DNA of 64,000 bases from Singulisphaera acidiphila DSM 18658 (GTDB lineage: Bacteria; Planctomycetota; Planctomycetia; Isosphaerales; Isosphaeraceae), in NCBI RefSeq assembly GCF_000242455.2, contig NC_019892.1, positions 5,962,744 through 6,026,743 of the forward strand, in the 5' to 3' direction. The notes under the pieces are model-generated. The model was not told the origin of the DNA and did not search any database. It saw nothing but the letters and a program-made list of their open reading frames with translations. Numbering within the stretch: the first letter of the stretch is position 1; every line of letters starts with the position of its first letter. Shown here in pieces: positions 17,459-27,486 of this stretch. The position numbers and the translations under genes are program-made.

Positions 17459-18736
17459 TTATTCATGTCGTAGCGCGTCGATCGGATCCATCATGGCCGC
17501 TCGCTGGGCCGGGTAGAGGCCGAAGAGGATTCCGATGGCCACGGAGATGCCGAAGGAGAGGAGGACGGAGAAGCCGGTCACGACCGCCTTCTGTTCCGGG
17601 ATGAAGTAGACGATCAACTGGGGGATCGAGATTCCGAGGGTGACTCCGAGCAGGCCGCCGACGCCGGAGAGGACGACGGTTTCGATCAGGAACTGCTGAG
17701 TGATGTCGCGCCGTTTTGCCCCCAGGGCGCGGCGAATCCCGATTTCGCGGGTCCGTTCGGTCACGGTGGCCAGCATGATGTTCATGATGCCGATGCCGCC
17801 GACCAGGAGCGAGATCGAGGCGATGGTTCCCAGGATGATGCTGAACTGCCGAGCCGTGCGCTTGGCCTCGTTGAGCAGGTCGAGCGGAACGATGATGTCG
17901 ACGTCCTTCTTGGGGTGGTACGGCTTGACGGCGGCCTCAACGATCGGATGGGTGGGACCTACCTCGGTGAGGGCCCCCACCTGGAGCGTGACCTGCGAGA
18001 GTTGGGTCTCCTCGAACTCCATCGAGCCGGCCCGGCTGTTCATGATCCGTTCACCGAACCGAAGCTTGCAGGTGTTCAGCGGAATATAGACATCCTTGTT
18101 GAACTCCTGCGCGGCCAGGCTGCCGCCGATTCCGGCGGTACTGGCGCGTTCCCGGGTGACGCCAACGACCTTGTAATAGTCTGCCCCCAGTTTGACGGTC
18201 TGATGGAGCGGATCTTCGTAGGGGAAGAGGGTCTTGGCGGTCTCTGCGGCGAGAACGGCGACGTTCTCGTAGCGGGCATTGTCGCTTTCGGTCAGGAATC
18301 GTCCGCGCTCGATTTCGAGGTGGTTGAACTTGTCGTAGTCGCTCGTCGTCCCGACGACCCGGCCGTCGATTTCCAGGTTGAGGTGGCGGATCTGCTTGCG
18401 CAGTTCGCGGATCGGTAGGGCCTTCTTGATCGTGGGGACCGTGGCCATGATTCGGTCGAAGTCGGCGAATTTCAGGCCGTAGGCGAGGATCCGGGCCGGG
18501 CGGCCTCCGGTCGACTGTGACTCGTCGGTCGGCTTGACCGACCGGACGATGATATTGGTGGCTCCTAGCTGTTCGAAACGCTTCTGCGCGTCGCGGCTCG
18601 ATCCTTCGCCGATGGCCAGCATCGAGATCACCGCGGCGACGCCGAAGACGATTCCCAGGACGGTGAGTCCCGAGCGTAACTTATGGAGGAGCAGGCTTTT
18701 GAGTCCGAGTCGAATTCCCCGTAGGATGCGTCCCAT
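17459..18736 (-). CDS. MacB-type ABC transporter permease
   Basis: 425 residues. A first membrane segment (LTVLGIVFGVAAVISMLAIG) is followed by a large periplasmic MacB_PCD domain and three C-terminal helices (FSIILGTIASISLLVGGIGIMNIMLATV, the segment around LIETVVLSGVGGLLGVTLGI, and VLLSFGISVAIGILFGLYPAQRAA), the FtsX topology. TERTREIGIRRALGAKRRDI is the coupling helix signature. The family transmits ATP-driven motion to a periplasmic adaptor and does not itself form a channel through the membrane. It is the last gene of the tripartite exporter operon, 82 bp after the ATPase gene. The ATG at MGRILRG was preferred over an unlikely 54-codon extension. Confidence 0.9.
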   Translation of the reverse strand: MGRILRGIRLGLKSLLLHKLRSGLTVLGIVFGVAAVISMLAIGEGSSRDAQKRFEQLGATNIIVRSVKPTDESQSTGGRPARILAYGLKFADFDRIMATVPTIKKALPIRELRKQIRHLNLEIDGRVVGTTSDYDKFNHLEIERGRFLTESDNARYENVAVLAAETAKTLFPYEDPLHQTVKLGADYYKVVGVTRERASTAGIGGSLAAQEFNKDVYIPLNTCKLRFGERIMNSRAGSMEFEETQLSQVTLQVGALTEVGPTHPIVEAAVKPYHPKKDVDIIVPLDLLNEAKRTARQFSIILGTIASISLLVGGIGIMNIMLATVTERTREIGIRRALGAKRRDITQQFLIETVVLSGVGGLLGVTLGISIPQLIVYFIPEQKAVVTGFSVLLSFGISVAIGILFGLYPAQRAAMMDPIDALRHE

Positions 18737-18818
18737 GATGGCTTCTTCGGTTCGGTGGGGCTGGCCCACAGGCCTCGGGAAGGAACAGTGGGCCGAGCCC
18801 ACTGCCGGGTTTTTTATT

Positions 18819-19613
18819 TTACGCGTGACCGACGCCGTTGGTCCCGGCGAGCGCCTGCATTCGAGGGCTCGGGCCGTCGTCGATGATCTGGCCGTCACGC
18901 ATGCGGATGATCCGTTTGGCGTGCTCGGCGATGTCGTCTTCGTGGGTGACCATGATGATGGTCTTGCCCGCGTCGTTGAGCTTGCCGAGCATCTCCATGA
19001 TCTCGTGGCTGGTCTTGGTGTCGAGGTTACCGGTCGCTTCGTCGGCCAGGATGATGTAGGGGTCGTTGATCAGCGAGCGCGCGATCGCGACTCGCTGTTG
19101 TTGACCGCCGGAGAGCTGGTTGGGGCGGTGGTCCAGGCGTTCGTGAAGGCCGACCATTCGCGCCAGCTCGTAGGTTCGGCGTTGAACCTCCTCGGTGATC
19201 TCACCGCTCCCTTGGTACGTCAGGGGGAGCTGGATGTTCTCCGTGACGGTGTACTGCTGGATCAGGTTATAAGACTGGAAGATGAAGCCGATGTAGCGGC
19301 TTCGGACTTCCGACAGCTCGTCGTCGCTGAGTTGGGCGACATCCTTGTCCCCCAAGATGTACTGACCGCTGGTGGGGCGATCGAGGCAGCCGAGTAAGTT
19401 GAGCATGGTGCTCTTGCCCGACCCCGAGGCCCCCATGATGGCGATGTACTCGCCCTGATGGAAGTCGACGGAGACTCCCGTCAGGGCGTGGACCGTCACG
19501 GCCTGGGTCACGCTCTTGCGGCGGCTGAAAAAGCCCCCTTCGTTAGCGTGGCCCATCACGTAGGTCTTGCGAACGTCAGCCAGCCGGACGATCACCTTCG
19601 TCGTGATGTTCAC
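18819..19613 (-). CDS. MacB/LolD-type ABC transporter ATPase
   Basis: 264 residues with all nucleotide-binding motifs: Walker A GASGSGKST, Q-loop FQSYNLI, signature LSGGQQQR, Walker B YIILADEATGNLD and the switch His in VTHEDD. It is separate from the permease, as in LolD or split MacB systems. An insertion near residues 22-38 (ANEGGFFSRRKSVTQA) is seen in some MacB-like ATPases. Its GTG overlaps the adaptor stop by 4 bp (GTGA), so translation is coupled. Confidence 0.93.
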   Translation of the reverse strand: MNITTKVIVRLADVRKTYVMGHANEGGFFSRRKSVTQAVTVHALTGVSVDFHQGEYIAIMGASGSGKSTMLNLLGCLDRPTSGQYILGDKDVAQLSDDELSEVRSRYIGFIFQSYNLIQQYTVTENIQLPLTYQGSGEITEEVQRRTYELARMVGLHERLDHRPNQLSGGQQQRVAIARSLINDPYIILADEATGNLDTKTSHEIMEMLGKLNDAGKTIIMVTHEDDIAEHAKRIIRMRDGQIIDDGPSPRMQALAGTNGVGHA

Positions 19614-21535
19614 TGATTCGGACCCCCACGGCCGCCCCCGAAACCTCCACCGCCGCCACCACCACCACCGGGGCCGCCTCCTCCGCCACCGGGGCCTCCA
19701 AAGCCACCGCCACCGCCTCCTCCGCCACCCTGAAGAATCATATCGACTCGCTCCGCCGGTACGCCTGCTTCGATCAGCATCTGTTTCTTTTCTTCAGCGC
19801 TGGCGCTCTGGAATTTCGCACGGATGGCCGGATCCATTTTACTCATGAAGCCGCCGCTGCCACGTTGGCCTTTACCGGTTCGCTTCCCCTTGGCCTTGCC
19901 GTCGGCGCTCTCCTTGGCCTTGCCGTCGGGACCGGCTGCGCCGTTGGGGGCGTCGGGGCCGGCCGGCCCGAGTCCGGCCTGAGCCTTGGGACCGGCTCCC
20001 CAATCCTTCTTGGAGGCATCGCCGTCCTTGCCCGACTCACCGAACGCCTCGCGCTTCTCCTCTTCCGACATGAGCAGGAGGGGGCTGAGTGCGACGCGAT
20101 CGCCCGACTTGAGGCCTTCGCGGATCTCGACGAGCTTGTCGTTGGAGGTTCCCACGGTGACGGTGCGCCAGTCATAGGTCCCGTCGGCCCGCTTCACCGC
20201 GAGATGGTCTTTCCCTTGATATTCGAGGATGGCCACCACGGGGACGCTCAAGACGTTTTCGATCTGGGCAACCAGGATATCGACCTGGGCCGTCATCCCC
20301 GGCCGCAGACCTGGGAGACCTTTGTCAATCGCCACGTGGGTGGTGTAGACCTTCACGTCCGAGCTGAACATGCTGTTGGGGTCGGGCAGGGGGGCGATAT
20401 CGAGGACCGAGCCGGCGAGCGTCTGGTCGGCGAAGGCGTCGACGCGGATTCGCGCCCGAAGGCCGGGGGTCAGGCGGTCGATCATCGACTCGTGGACCTT
20501 GGTGTTGACCCGCATGTGCCCGGTATCGGGCAGGCTGAAGATCTTCTGCCGTTCGCGGACGACCGCTCCCTCTTCGATCTGGGGTTGGCTGCTGCCACCG
20601 AACCGGCTCGGGTCGTTGGCGTAGACCACCAGGCCGTCGCCTGGGGCCAGGAGCTTGCAATTCTTGATCTGGGTCTCGAGCTTGGTCTGCTTCTTCTTCT
20701 CCAGGTCCCAGGTCTGCTCCTTGGCTAACATGTCGGATTTCGCCTTTTCGACGTCGCTCTTGAGCTCTTTGAGCGTCTTATCGAAGGTGAACTTCTCGAG
20801 CACGTTCTTCTTCGTGGTCGCCTGTTCGAAGGCGAAGATCTTTTGGTCGAGCGAGACCTTATCGGCGATATTCTGCGCGAGCGACACATATCCCTTGTCG
20901 TACATCCGCTTGGACCATTCGAGCCGGTCCTCCGCGCGTTTTCGTTCGGCCTCGGCCAGGGCGATTTCCCCCTTGACTGTCTGCAGCTCCTGGAGGTAGA
21001 CGCCTTCCTTGTACTCGGTGACGGCGATCACGGCCACTTCCCAAGTCAGCTTGGCGTTCTGGTGGGCCGCTTCTGCTCCCGAGGTTGCGATGTACTGGTT
21101 GGTGAGCTGGTCATTGAGGGCCGCCGAGTCGAGTTCGCAGACGAGCTCGCCCTTGGTGACACGCTTGCCTTCCGACACGATGGAGATGATCGTTGTGGAT
21201 CCCTCTACCTGGCAGAAGACGTCTTCGTTCTTGGAGCTTTCCAAGGTACCGCGGACGGTCGCCACCACCGGCAGGGTGGCGGCTTTGACCTCATAAGTGA
21301 TGATGTCGCGGGTGCTCGAGGCGAAAAGGCCGGTGAGCGACTTCGAGATCCCCGGCACCCCGAGCACGATTCCGGCGGCGACGCCCAGGACGACCAGGAG
21401 GCCGACCAGGAACGTCCTGCCGCCGCTGGCCTTACGGCTGGCCGGCTTCTTCAGGTCGGGGAGCTCCCGGTGGGCGGATGGCTCGGCTCCCGCCGCCGGT
21501 GCCGGCGTTTCCGTAGTCTGCAGGGAAAAGTTCAC
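19610..21535 (-). CDS. Periplasmic adaptor (MacA/HlyD-like) of the tripartite exporter
   Basis: 641 residues. One N-terminal membrane segment (FLVGLLVVLGVAAGIVLGVPG) is followed by the lipoyl half (VVATVRGTLESSKNEDVFCQVEG), a coiled-coil hairpin of about 180 residues, the second half (LLAPGDGLVVYAND) and barrel domains (MRVNTKVHESMIDRLTPGLRARIRVDAF). The C-terminal 120 residues are a charged linker and a poly-Gly tail, not part of the fold. The GTG start is well supported by GGGAGG 8 nt upstream, and it lies 104 bp inside the upstream channel gene. Confidence 0.9.
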   Translation of the reverse strand: MNFSLQTTETPAPAAGAEPSAHRELPDLKKPASRKASGGRTFLVGLLVVLGVAAGIVLGVPGISKSLTGLFASSTRDIITYEVKAATLPVVATVRGTLESSKNEDVFCQVEGSTTIISIVSEGKRVTKGELVCELDSAALNDQLTNQYIATSGAEAAHQNAKLTWEVAVIAVTEYKEGVYLQELQTVKGEIALAEAERKRAEDRLEWSKRMYDKGYVSLAQNIADKVSLDQKIFAFEQATTKKNVLEKFTFDKTLKELKSDVEKAKSDMLAKEQTWDLEKKKQTKLETQIKNCKLLAPGDGLVVYANDPSRFGGSSQPQIEEGAVVRERQKIFSLPDTGHMRVNTKVHESMIDRLTPGLRARIRVDAFADQTLAGSVLDIAPLPDPNSMFSSDVKVYTTHVAIDKGLPGLRPGMTAQVDILVAQIENVLSVPVVAILEYQGKDHLAVKRADGTYDWRTVTVGTSNDKLVEIREGLKSGDRVALSPLLLMSEEEKREAFGESGKDGDASKKDWGAGPKAQAGLGPAGPDAPNGAAGPDGKAKESADGKAKGKRTGKGQRGSGGFMSKMDPAIRAKFQSASAEEKKQMLIEAGVPAERVDMILQGGGGGGGGGFGGPGGGGGGPGGGGGGGGGFGGGRGGPNQ

Positions 21536-24194
21536 GGTAAGCCTCCCATTCGTCGTAAGGCAAGGTGCCGAGGTCTCGGTAAAGTGTGAGCCGGGCGGTC
21601 TCGTAGCCGAGCCAGTTTGTAATCAGGGTATTTTCTTGGGTGAGCAACTGGCGTTGGAAATTAATCAGGTTGTTGGTCTGGGTGGCCGCGTTGGCCGCCT
21701 GAGCGGTTCCGCTGGCGCCGGCCGCCCCTTGCGGTGGTGCGATAATCTGCTCGAACGCCTGGTCTTTTAGCCGGACGGCCAGGGTGAAGTTCTTGCGGTT
21801 GATCTCATAGGTCAAGTACTGCTGGTGAAGATTCCTGACGTCGATTCGGATCTGATACTTCAGGTTGTCCTCGAAGGCTTGGAGCGACCTACGTTGTCGC
21901 TCGTAACCGATCAGGGTCGCCCGAAACTGGTTCCGCTCGTTCAGGCGGACCAGGGGAAGCTCTGCGTTGAGCACGAGCGAGAACTGTTTGGCTTGATCGA
22001 CGAAGGCAAATGGGTTCGTGGTTGCGGGGGGGGTGATGAACTGGTTGGTGAGGGTGACGTTGAAGATCCCCTTCAACGCGTTGGCTGAGACGCGAATCTG
22101 CCGCCAGGCGTCGTAGAGCCTCGCACGTTCATTCATCAAGTCCAGTCGATGCTCGAGCGTCACCCGCTCTGCGGCCAGAAGCAGATCTTCCAAGTCATCT
22201 TCGTTATCTTTCCCGGTATTGTACACGGAAAGGACCGACCTGCCATCAATATTCACGTCTGCCAGGTCGGGAAGGTTCGCGGCGTACTGGGGAAGGTCGG
22301 TGAGATTCCGCTTGGGATCGCGCTGCCAGTCGTCAATCCCGTCGAAGACCTCCTTGAACTTCATGGCGAGGGATCGATCGAGGATCAAGGGAACGTCCGG
22401 CGGCATACCGAGCTGGATCTTGAACTGGTCGAGCTGGGAGCGGAACTGAGTGCGATCATTCACCAAGGTTTGCAACGCTTGCTGATAGCTCTGATCGACC
22501 TGGTCGACCTGGAGCTGGGTGAGGCCGGAGGCCTCGCCCTTGATGAGTTCGGAGTAGATCATGTACAGCCGTTCGAGGGCCGCGATATTCTTGCGGTCGT
22601 TCTCGATGAGCTGAATGTCTTGAATGACGTTGAGGAAGCCGATGGTCGGGTCGGAGTTGCCGCCGCCGGAGAACCCTGGGGTCTGCAGGGTTGACCCGAA
22701 ATTGGTGATCGGGGTTCCACCAACGAGGGTGGCTACCACGAACTCCTGGCGGAACTTGGCGAAGCTTCGGACCGCGTAGAGCAAGTTGCGTTCGGCTTGC
22801 GTCAAGGCTTCGAGCGTCACCGCGCGACCGCCTCCTCTGAGGAACGGCTGGACGAAGGTGAGCGGGAGGAACGACTGGACGCTGGGCTGTCGGGAGTTCT
22901 GGCCGAGGAAGTTGAAGACGACCTGGTTGGCGAAGCCCATCAACAGCCGCCCGCCGGAGTTGAAGACCTTGCCGACTCCCGCGACCGTGCCGACGTTCAA
23001 GCTGGAGATGGGCGTCCCCGTTTCCCTGGTCCGGTAGAGGAACTGGTTGAACGGGTTCGGGGCCGGAATTCCCCCGGCGGCGGTGCCGGTCAAGGGCGAG
23101 AGGCCAGCGTAGAACTGCGGCTGGAACGCGAACCGCTGAAGGGTGACCGCCAGGCTGGTGGTGTAGACGTTCTCCAATTGGAACTGATAAAAGCGGGCGT
23201 TGACCAAGCCGAGCCGGAAAGCCTGCTCCATCGTCAGTTTGTAGGGGCGGCTGTTTCTGGGCAAGCCCGCGGCCTCCGCTTCATTGAAGTTGATCTCGTC
23301 GGGGATGAGCATCCCGGCAATCGCGTCCCCTTTTTCCTCGGACTCACGGTATTGCTCAGGGGTGAGGTCGGGCCTTGGGTTCAGTGGTGCCGACAGGTCC
23401 GACTGGATCGGGGAGGGGTCCATGCCGATCGGCGGCGGCTGGTTCTCAGGACGTCGGGGGCCCTCCAAACCGGGCGGTGCGGTCGGCGACTGCGTGAGTG
23501 TCGGCTCTTCAATCCCCGTCTGCTGGAAGGCGGCGAGCCGCAGGGCAGGGTCCCGTGACTTGACGCGGGCCTGAGGTGCCTTCGGATCGCCGCTGGGTGG
23601 ATTCGCAGGTGGGGACGTCGGTAAAGAATTAGGCGGTATTGCCTCGAGCGGCGTCCCGGAATTTCCTCCCGTGCCGAACGGCGAGGGAATTGAGGCGGGG
23701 GGCACGGGGGGCTCGACCTCCGTAGGGGCCGTGGTCGGACGAGGAGTGCCCGAGGGGCGGCGCGGAGGCTTGGCGGCGTTCTCACCTGTCTTCTGCTCGT
23801 TCTCGGCCGCCTTCTGCTCGTTCTCACGCTGCCAGACGTCGAGCATATCGAGATAGCCCGTCCCTTCGAGGGGGATGATCAGGCGGTTGTCGGGCCACTG
23901 GGGCACGGGCGATGTCGCCTCGGCGGCATAGTCGTCGGGCGGCGCTGGGGGCGCATCGGGGTCATAGGGGTCCGCGAATCGAGACAGGGCGGGAGGCTCT
24001 ACCGAGAAGAGGTCGATCCGCCAGCGCGGATCGCGACTTTTCTCGAAGATAGCCTCGGTGACATCCTGGTTGGCCCATTCCCGGAAGAATTCCCGGGTGC
24101 ATCCAGATTGGGTCCCCAGAGCGAGGACGACCAGAAGGGGAACCCGGAACCGGAAACGACGCGATGGGTTCGTCGGCTGGGCTTTGAGTGTCAT
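21432..24194 (-). CDS. TolC-like outer-membrane efflux lipoprotein
   Basis: 920 residues, about twice the usual TolC length. The signal peptide (VPLLVVLALGTQSGC) ends in a lipobox-like sequence. Residues 60-330 are a Pro-rich disordered extension (PPRRPSGTPRPTTAPTEVEPP), and the rest are two helical outer-membrane efflux repeats with long coiled coils (IENDRKNIAALERLYMIYSELIKGEASGLTQLQVDQVDQSYQQ...). The family forms a trimeric channel across the outer membrane and periplasm. It is the first gene of the exporter operon (channel, adaptor, ATPase, permease). The ATG was chosen at MTLKAQP, just before the signal peptide; the longer frame has no reason to be used. Confidence 0.87.
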   Translation of the reverse strand: MTLKAQPTNPSRRFRFRVPLLVVLALGTQSGCTREFFREWANQDVTEAIFEKSRDPRWRIDLFSVEPPALSRFADPYDPDAPPAPPDDYAAEATSPVPQWPDNRLIIPLEGTGYLDMLDVWQRENEQKAAENEQKTGENAAKPPRRPSGTPRPTTAPTEVEPPVPPASIPSPFGTGGNSGTPLEAIPPNSLPTSPPANPPSGDPKAPQARVKSRDPALRLAAFQQTGIEEPTLTQSPTAPPGLEGPRRPENQPPPIGMDPSPIQSDLSAPLNPRPDLTPEQYRESEEKGDAIAGMLIPDEINFNEAEAAGLPRNSRPYKLTMEQAFRLGLVNARFYQFQLENVYTTSLAVTLQRFAFQPQFYAGLSPLTGTAAGGIPAPNPFNQFLYRTRETGTPISSLNVGTVAGVGKVFNSGGRLLMGFANQVVFNFLGQNSRQPSVQSFLPLTFVQPFLRGGGRAVTLEALTQAERNLLYAVRSFAKFRQEFVVATLVGGTPITNFGSTLQTPGFSGGGNSDPTIGFLNVIQDIQLIENDRKNIAALERLYMIYSELIKGEASGLTQLQVDQVDQSYQQALQTLVNDRTQFRSQLDQFKIQLGMPPDVPLILDRSLAMKFKEVFDGIDDWQRDPKRNLTDLPQYAANLPDLADVNIDGRSVLSVYNTGKDNEDDLEDLLLAAERVTLEHRLDLMNERARLYDAWRQIRVSANALKGIFNVTLTNQFITPPATTNPFAFVDQAKQFSLVLNAELPLVRLNERNQFRATLIGYERQRRSLQAFEDNLKYQIRIDVRNLHQQYLTYEINRKNFTLAVRLKDQAFEQIIAPPQGAAGASGTAQAANAATQTNNLINFQRQLLTQENTLITNWLGYETARLTLYRDLGTLPYDEWEAYRELFPADYGNAGTGGGSRAIRPPGAPRPEEAGQP

Positions 24195-24639
24195 GGGCTT
24201 CTTCGCCTCGAGCGACGTTCGATTGGCATGAATGAATGAATGCCCGCTCCAGACCCATTTTGAGGAAGTCCGCTGGGGACAACCAAAAAAGGGGTATCGA
24301 GGGGCGGGATGACCCCTATCCAATTAAGCGAGAGACTGGGAGTGGTTCTCCCTGTCTACGAACTTTATCGGAAGTAGGGGTCGTGCGGGTTGAGCCGAAA
24401 ATGCGCCGACTTGGGTCCGTATCGTGGTCAGTCCTGGAGGGTTTGGATGGAGCCAGGGCCGTCGAAGGGCCGAAATTGCAGTGGTAGTTGGCTACCCTTG
24501 GCGGCCGCGGCGTCGCGCCGAGCCGGTCTCATCATGAAGCGAGAGCTTCGAGCCGGATTCCCGAGGGGCGCTCGAGACGCAGGGCTATGGATACCCGGCG
24601 GACGCGCGACGACATAGGGCTTGGAGGAGGGAGTCTCCG
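24195..24639. other. Divergent intergenic region
   Basis: 445 bp between the exporter operon and the FG-GAP gene. It should contain both promoters, but no convincing boxes, hairpins or RNA genes were seen. Confidence 0.4.
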
Positions 24640-27318
24640 ATGCTGTTTGGCAATCGCCGACCTCAGTCATTGGCCGCACGGCGACGCGGGGGTTTCCGAC
24701 CCAGGATTCAGTCGCTGGAAGAGCGACAGTTGATGTCGATTGACCTGGGAGGGGTGCTCCCACCGGGGCAACCCAATATTGCCACCGCGCCGTTTGGAGT
24801 GGATCTGGCGGGGCAGCAAACCGCCGGAGCCGCGGGCTTCAGCGTGGCCAATGTGGGGGACGTCAACGGCGACGGTTTCGATGACTTCGTGATCGGTGCG
24901 CCGACCGGAATCAACGTCAATGGTCAGATCCAGCCGGGTAATGGGACGAACAGCCGAGCCTACCTCGTATTCGGCTCACTCACGGTGAACGCGGGCAACA
25001 TCGACTGGCTCACGCTCGACAAGTTGGGCGAGCGGGTTGGCGACCTCGGCCAGTTGGGCAACGCGTCCCAGACCAATCCGATCAGCGGCTCGGTCGGGAA
25101 TGCCTATGCGGGGGTCACGTTCCTGACGAGCGTGAGCACCACGTCGCAGCTCGGTGCGTCGGTGACGGCCCTTGGGGACGTCAACGGCGACGGCTTTGCC
25201 GACTTCCTCATCGGTGCCCCAGGCGCGAACGACCTCAACAACCTCAATCCGGGAACGGGACGAGCTTACCTGGTCTATGGAAGCGCGTCGCTGGGGACAC
25301 TCGCTACGCCGACGGTCGACCTCGATAATGTCGCCGCCTCCCCCGGAGTTGCGGTCACAACGTTCGGGAGCACCCTTGCAAACTCGCGGGTGGGTCGCTC
25401 GGCGGCGAGCCTGGGCAACTTCTTTGCCAGTAACTCGACATCGCCCGACATCGCGATTGCCGCTCCCAATGCGTCAGTGGCCGGGCTGAGCTTCAACGGG
25501 GCCGTGTACACGATCCCGGGCCCGTTGCTCGCCACGCCCAGCGTGGCCCCCATCAACCTCAACGCCATCGGCAACGGGCTGGGCGGTGCCATCTTCGCAG
25601 GCTCCGCCAACAATGAGTCGATCGGGTTGTCGGTGGCGGGAGCCGGCAACGTGGACGGCCAGCTCACCGGCGCAAATATTGGGATCGACGACCTCCTGAT
25701 TGGTTCGCCGGTCGCCAACGGGAACGCAGGCGAGGCCTTCCTGATCTACGGAGGCAACGCCCTTCCCGGAGCAGCACGGGTCGTCAATGGTCTGAACGTG
25801 ATCCTGACCAACCGGATCGGGGTCGGGACGGGCTCCACCGACATCCTCGGGGCGAACTTCCAGGGAGCCAGCGGCTCGCGGACCGGATTCTCCGTCGCCG
25901 GCATCGGCGACTATAACGGCAACGGTTTCGCCGACATCGCGATCGGTTCCCCCTCGGCGTCGAGCAACGCCGGTCAGGCCGATATCTTCTACGGCCAGCC
26001 AGCCAGCGGGACGACCCTGGTCGGCACGATCCCTGTCTTCAGCAAGCCGGTGGGGGTTCCATCCTTGACCCTCGTCGGGGCCCCCAACGCGATGGCTGGC
26101 TATTCGCTGTCGCTCGCCGGGAAGATCAACCCCGCCTCGACGGGCAATGACTTTATGGTCGGCTCGCCGGGACTGAACGGGAACCAAGGGGGGGTCTACT
26201 ACATCCCCGCCAATCCCTTCTTCGTGGAAGGCACTCAGCAGTTGCTCTCCGCCGAGGGATCTCCGCTTGCGGCGACCTTGATTCAGATCACGAACACCCC
26301 GAACGGCGCTCCGTCCTTCCTCGGGTCGTCGGTCTCGGGTCGACTGGTCGCTCGAAGCCAGACGAAGACGGCCGATGGCGACACCATCCCCGACATCATC
26401 CTTGGGGCCGCGACCTACAACGTGACTCCCTCCGGCCGAACGGGGGCCGGTGGCGCGTTCGTCATCGAAGGGGCATTCCTCCCGTTCAACACGCCGAGCG
26501 ACAACCGGATTCAAACCGACATTGCGGTTGGCTCGGCTCCGGTCGGGTTGCCGCCGTTCGGGACGTTTATCGTCAACGCGACGTCCCCAGCCTCGCTCGA
26601 CATCTACGTGTTGAGCAACAACACGATCTCACCGCCGTTCATTCCATTCACCGATATTGACACGACAACCATTGCCGTGAACGGCGTGCCGTACCCGAAC
26701 GCCACGATCAGGCTGGACACGGTCGACCGGAACAATGACGGCATTCCGGATGCGATCATCACGATCACGCCTCGTTCCCGGCTCAACCTGAACTCCACGA
26801 TCACGACGTTCACTCTCACGGGACGTACGTTGAGCTCGGCCCCGAACTCCAACGTCGGATTCCTCGGCACCGCGCAAATCTTGGTCAGCGGTGGCGTGAA
26901 CCCGAACCCCCCCACGGTGGGTGCGGGCGGCACCGGGGTGCTCGTGGGAACGATTCCCCAAACGAGCTTCACGCCCCAGTTCGGCGCTGACCATTACGTG
27001 CCCCCCGCCTCGGTTCTTTCGCGACTCAATTACAAGGCGATCCCTCGGGCCGTCGCCTATCAACAGTACTTGCCGGGCCGAGGCTGGGCCCTCCGGCTTC
27101 AGAACTTCGCCCACCCCAAGAACCTGAGCCGGGTTCCGTCCGGAACCCAGAACAGCCTGGCGGGTCCGCTTCCCCTCACGCTCAACAAGAACGTCTTCAC
27201 GCGGAGCAAGTACAAGAAGGCCGAGTCGATCGAGTTCACCCACAAGACTCCGGTCATCCCCACCAATCGCCAGACGGAACGGTTTCTGGCCAAGGGGCGG
27301 AAACATCCCAGGTCCTGA
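24640..27318 (+). CDS. Surface FG-GAP (integrin-alpha-like) repeat protein with LEPRxLL-type leader
   Basis: 892 residues. The N-terminus is basic with PRIQSLEERQLMSIDLG, the LEPRxLL variant. Residues 60-480 hold at least five FG-GAP repeats, each with a VGDVNGDGFDDFVIGAP-like calcium loop (also GDVNGDGFADFLIGAPG and GDYNGNGFADIAIGSPS), predicting a beta-propeller. The second half has Ig-like beta strands and a basic C-terminus. Such proteins lie at the cell surface and often bind ligands or matrix. The ATG follows a strong GGAGGAGGG ribosome site, and an intrinsic terminator follows the gene. Confidence 0.87.
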   Translation: MLFGNRRPQSLAARRRGGFRPRIQSLEERQLMSIDLGGVLPPGQPNIATAPFGVDLAGQQTAGAAGFSVANVGDVNGDGFDDFVIGAPTGINVNGQIQPGNGTNSRAYLVFGSLTVNAGNIDWLTLDKLGERVGDLGQLGNASQTNPISGSVGNAYAGVTFLTSVSTTSQLGASVTALGDVNGDGFADFLIGAPGANDLNNLNPGTGRAYLVYGSASLGTLATPTVDLDNVAASPGVAVTTFGSTLANSRVGRSAASLGNFFASNSTSPDIAIAAPNASVAGLSFNGAVYTIPGPLLATPSVAPINLNAIGNGLGGAIFAGSANNESIGLSVAGAGNVDGQLTGANIGIDDLLIGSPVANGNAGEAFLIYGGNALPGAARVVNGLNVILTNRIGVGTGSTDILGANFQGASGSRTGFSVAGIGDYNGNGFADIAIGSPSASSNAGQADIFYGQPASGTTLVGTIPVFSKPVGVPSLTLVGAPNAMAGYSLSLAGKINPASTGNDFMVGSPGLNGNQGGVYYIPANPFFVEGTQQLLSAEGSPLAATLIQITNTPNGAPSFLGSSVSGRLVARSQTKTADGDTIPDIILGAATYNVTPSGRTGAGGAFVIEGAFLPFNTPSDNRIQTDIAVGSAPVGLPPFGTFIVNATSPASLDIYVLSNNTISPPFIPFTDIDTTTIAVNGVPYPNATIRLDTVDRNNDGIPDAIITITPRSRLNLNSTITTFTLTGRTLSSAPNSNVGFLGTAQILVSGGVNPNPPTVGAGGTGVLVGTIPQTSFTPQFGADHYVPPASVLSRLNYKAIPRAVAYQQYLPGRGWALRLQNFAHPKNLSRVPSGTQNSLAGPLPLTLNKNVFTRSKYKKAESIEFTHKTPVIPTNRQTERFLAKGRKHPRS

Positions 27319-27357
27319 GAAGTGACGAGCGACCCATTCGCTCTTGGATTCCCAACA

Positions 27358-27397
27358 ACCAGCCTGTCCCTCTTCTCTCGAGGGGCAGGCCGGTTTT
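27358..27397 (+). terminator. Intrinsic terminator of the FG-GAP gene
   Basis: Stem ACCAGCCTGTCCCTC / GAGGGGCAGGCCGGT with two mismatches, followed by TTTTT. It lies 40 bp after the stop. Confidence 0.75.
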
Positions 27398-27486
27398 TCG
27401 TGCGCGGACTGCGTTCGGCTCAGGCTTTGGGGGCATTCCAAAGAGGGAGGGCACGGGCCGGTGACCCCCCCTGGACGAAAACCGTC

